In this document: positions 62,479 to 64,000 of the stretch, in pieces
Layout of the letters: the number at the start of each line of letters is the position of its first letter
Position numbering within the stretch: the stretch's first letter is position 1
Assembly (NCBI GenBank): GCA_023614405.1
Contig: JAJUPC010000035.1
Location: 620,001 to 684,000, forward strand
Direction: 5' to 3'
DNA: 64,000 bases
From: Avena insularis
Lineage: Eukaryota > Streptophyta > Magnoliopsida > Poales > Poaceae
Notes under the pieces: generated by a model
Database searches by the model: none
Told to the model about the DNA's origin: nothing
Seen by the model: the letters and a program-made list of their open reading frames with translations, nothing else
Translations under genes and position numbers: made by a program

Positions 62479-63836
62479 GTTGGGAATATGCCCTAGAGGC
62501 AATCATGTATGATGATATTTCCCATTGTATTCATAAAGATATTAAGTAGTCCTTGTATAAACATCTGATGTGTATCATTGAATATGTGATTCGGTTGTGG
62601 AACTATGCATTCATGTTGTTTGTACTAAATATCCTTGGTCATTGAGGTTGTGCTGGACACACAACTTACACCAATGTGAAAGTTGGCTTGATGACTCGGT
62701 TCCACTTGTCATGGGCATGGAGATGCTATTCCAACTTACACAGATTCGGCTAAAGAGTTTAGCGAGTTGGATTGACCCATATTGAGGTACAACGAACAAG
62801 TTGTCATTTGTATATCTCAATCAATGTAATCCTTAGACCTGAGTTTATTGCATAGTCCGAGTTGAGGATCACAGACTTAGGTTCTGTCAAACGTTGGGCA
62901 GTTATAAAGACAGAGTTCCCGGGTCGACTGAGAATCAAGCTGCGTGATGTGAATAACCAAGATGGGATTTTGACCCTTCAGTTGGAGAGATATTCTCTGG
63001 GCCCTCTCGTGAGATATGATTCGGAAAGCATGGCCATGCACGACTCGGTTAAATGTTAACCGGGGATATCGACTAAGAGTTAGTCGGGTGAATCACTTAT
63101 CTCGGATCGAGAAGAGAGTCAGACTATTTAAAGGATGCCAATTATTCGCCTATAGTCTGACAAGGTATATCGTGAGGCAAAAGGTACTCGGACGTAAGTC
63201 GCATTGGAAAGGCAAGTCGTCATGACTCTTTGGTACTTGGGAGTCGACACGTTCTGCTAGGAGCCGCTACCGACTGATCGATTGAGAGTCGGACTCCAAT
63301 CGTTTCCAAGTAGCCATGAGCCTGCGGGGTCACACACTTAAGAGCGGGAGCAAGTCGGATTGGATCTGAACCTGTAATCTGGTTGGGTTGGACCTAAACC
63401 GGATTAGGACTGAGTTAGTGAGTTGGACTCACGGTGACTAGTGTTATATGGGCTTTAGTGAATGGGTCGCGCGAGCAGAGCCCATGCTCACTCCCTATAT
63501 ATAGTGGAGCACCGTAGCCCAGAAAGGTTAATCGTTGTTCGGTTAGGTCATTCCATGTGTTGGAAACCCTAGCTCCATAGAAGTCCTGCCGCCGTAACGA
63601 ACCTAGCAGTTCGCTGCCGGTGCTCCTCCTTGTACGTGTGGATACCAGCAGAGGTGTTGTGCGATCAGCACTAGGACGATCGGATCGTGAGGACTGCACT
63701 GCATCAACTGACGCGCTTCATCAGTAATCCGCAACCGCGCGTCTAGTGGTAAACCTCGTGGCCTTCTACCTCAGTTAGATCTTGGGATCACCACGTTAGA
63801 GGAAAAAGTTTTGTTTTATCTCTGCGTGGCCCAACA
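62479..63836 (+). repeat. 5' LTR of the right-edge Copia element
   Basis: 1358 bp, TGTTGGGAATATGCCCTAG to GCGTGGCCCAACA. Reverse-complement match to 21083-22443 and 27603-28965. Confidence 0.93.
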
Positions 63837-63837
63837 G

Positions 63838-63849
63838 TGGTATCAGAGC
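63838..63849 (+). promoter_or_regulatory. Primer-binding site, tRNA-iMet type
   Basis: TGGTATCAGAGC, one base after the LTR end. Confidence 0.95.
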
Positions 63850-64000
63850 GATAGCTTCTGGTTTTAGGCTCGAGATCTCGCATATGTGATATGCGGTTGG
63901 CTGTAGATGAGATCTATGTGTTGTTTGGTGGTCGATCTATGAGATAGATCGGTAATTTGATTGGATCAACTATACTCGGGGAATGGTAGATCTGATTTCC

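Larger units (their letters stand above)
62479..64000 (+). mobile_element. Copia retrotransposon, 5' end, continues beyond the window
   Basis: A complete LTR followed by a primer site and the start of the leader. The leader (GGCTCGAGATCTCGCATATGTG and onward) matches the reverse complement of 27430-27590, so the family is that of the element at 21083-28965. Coding parts lie to the right of the window. Confidence 0.92.

Overview
This is eukaryotic DNA from a grass, most likely a large-genome Pooideae species (wheat, barley, oat or ryegrass relatives). Three things point there: several LTRs with the BARE/Angela-style start TGTTGGAGATATGCCC, small Stowaway and hAT MITEs, and GT-AG introns in a plant receptor kinase gene. 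Nothing looks bacterial, and I saw no CRISPR array, rRNA or tRNA gene. Roughly 85 percent of the window is transposable element sequence.

Layout. 1-5445: a decayed F-box/DUF295 gene (+), split by a 4.4-kb solo LTR (126-4512, target duplication ACCAT) that holds two MITEs. 6360-14670: a complete large retrotransposon derivative (minus strand, duplication GAGGA) with two 3.7-kb LTRs around only 845 bp. About 15201-39922: an old BARE/Angela-like Copia element whose internal region was hit twice, by a minus-strand Copia element (21083-28965, TAAAT) and by a second BARE-like element (28986-37539, TATAC). 39923-42740: a Gypsy remnant split by a solo BARE-like LTR (40687-42587, TATTT).

43064-44376: a small ORF-poor retroelement. 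44377-45712: a long-TIR DNA element carrying a tandem CCCH zinc-finger gene fragment. 45937-49191: non-LTR remnants, including a LINE 3' end with an inserted 288-bp hAT MITE (duplication GTCTCAAG).

49796-61268 (minus): the one gene that appears intact, a 19-exon LRR receptor-like kinase of the HPCA1/At5g49770 type. I assembled the splice sites by eye; they give an open frame of about 950 residues. Intron 12 carries a 6.4-kb Copia element in the opposite orientation (52275-58713, duplication GGTCC). 62479-64000: the 5' end of another Copia element, of the same family as the one at 21083-28965, running off the window.

The genes do not form a pathway. The biology here is a gene-poor region shaped by layered insertions, whose order can be read from the target duplications. 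I found no clearly new biological system. The best leads are the receptor kinase with an antisense LTR promoter in its intron, the captured zinc-finger fragment, and two BARE-like elements that share the same frameless interior.
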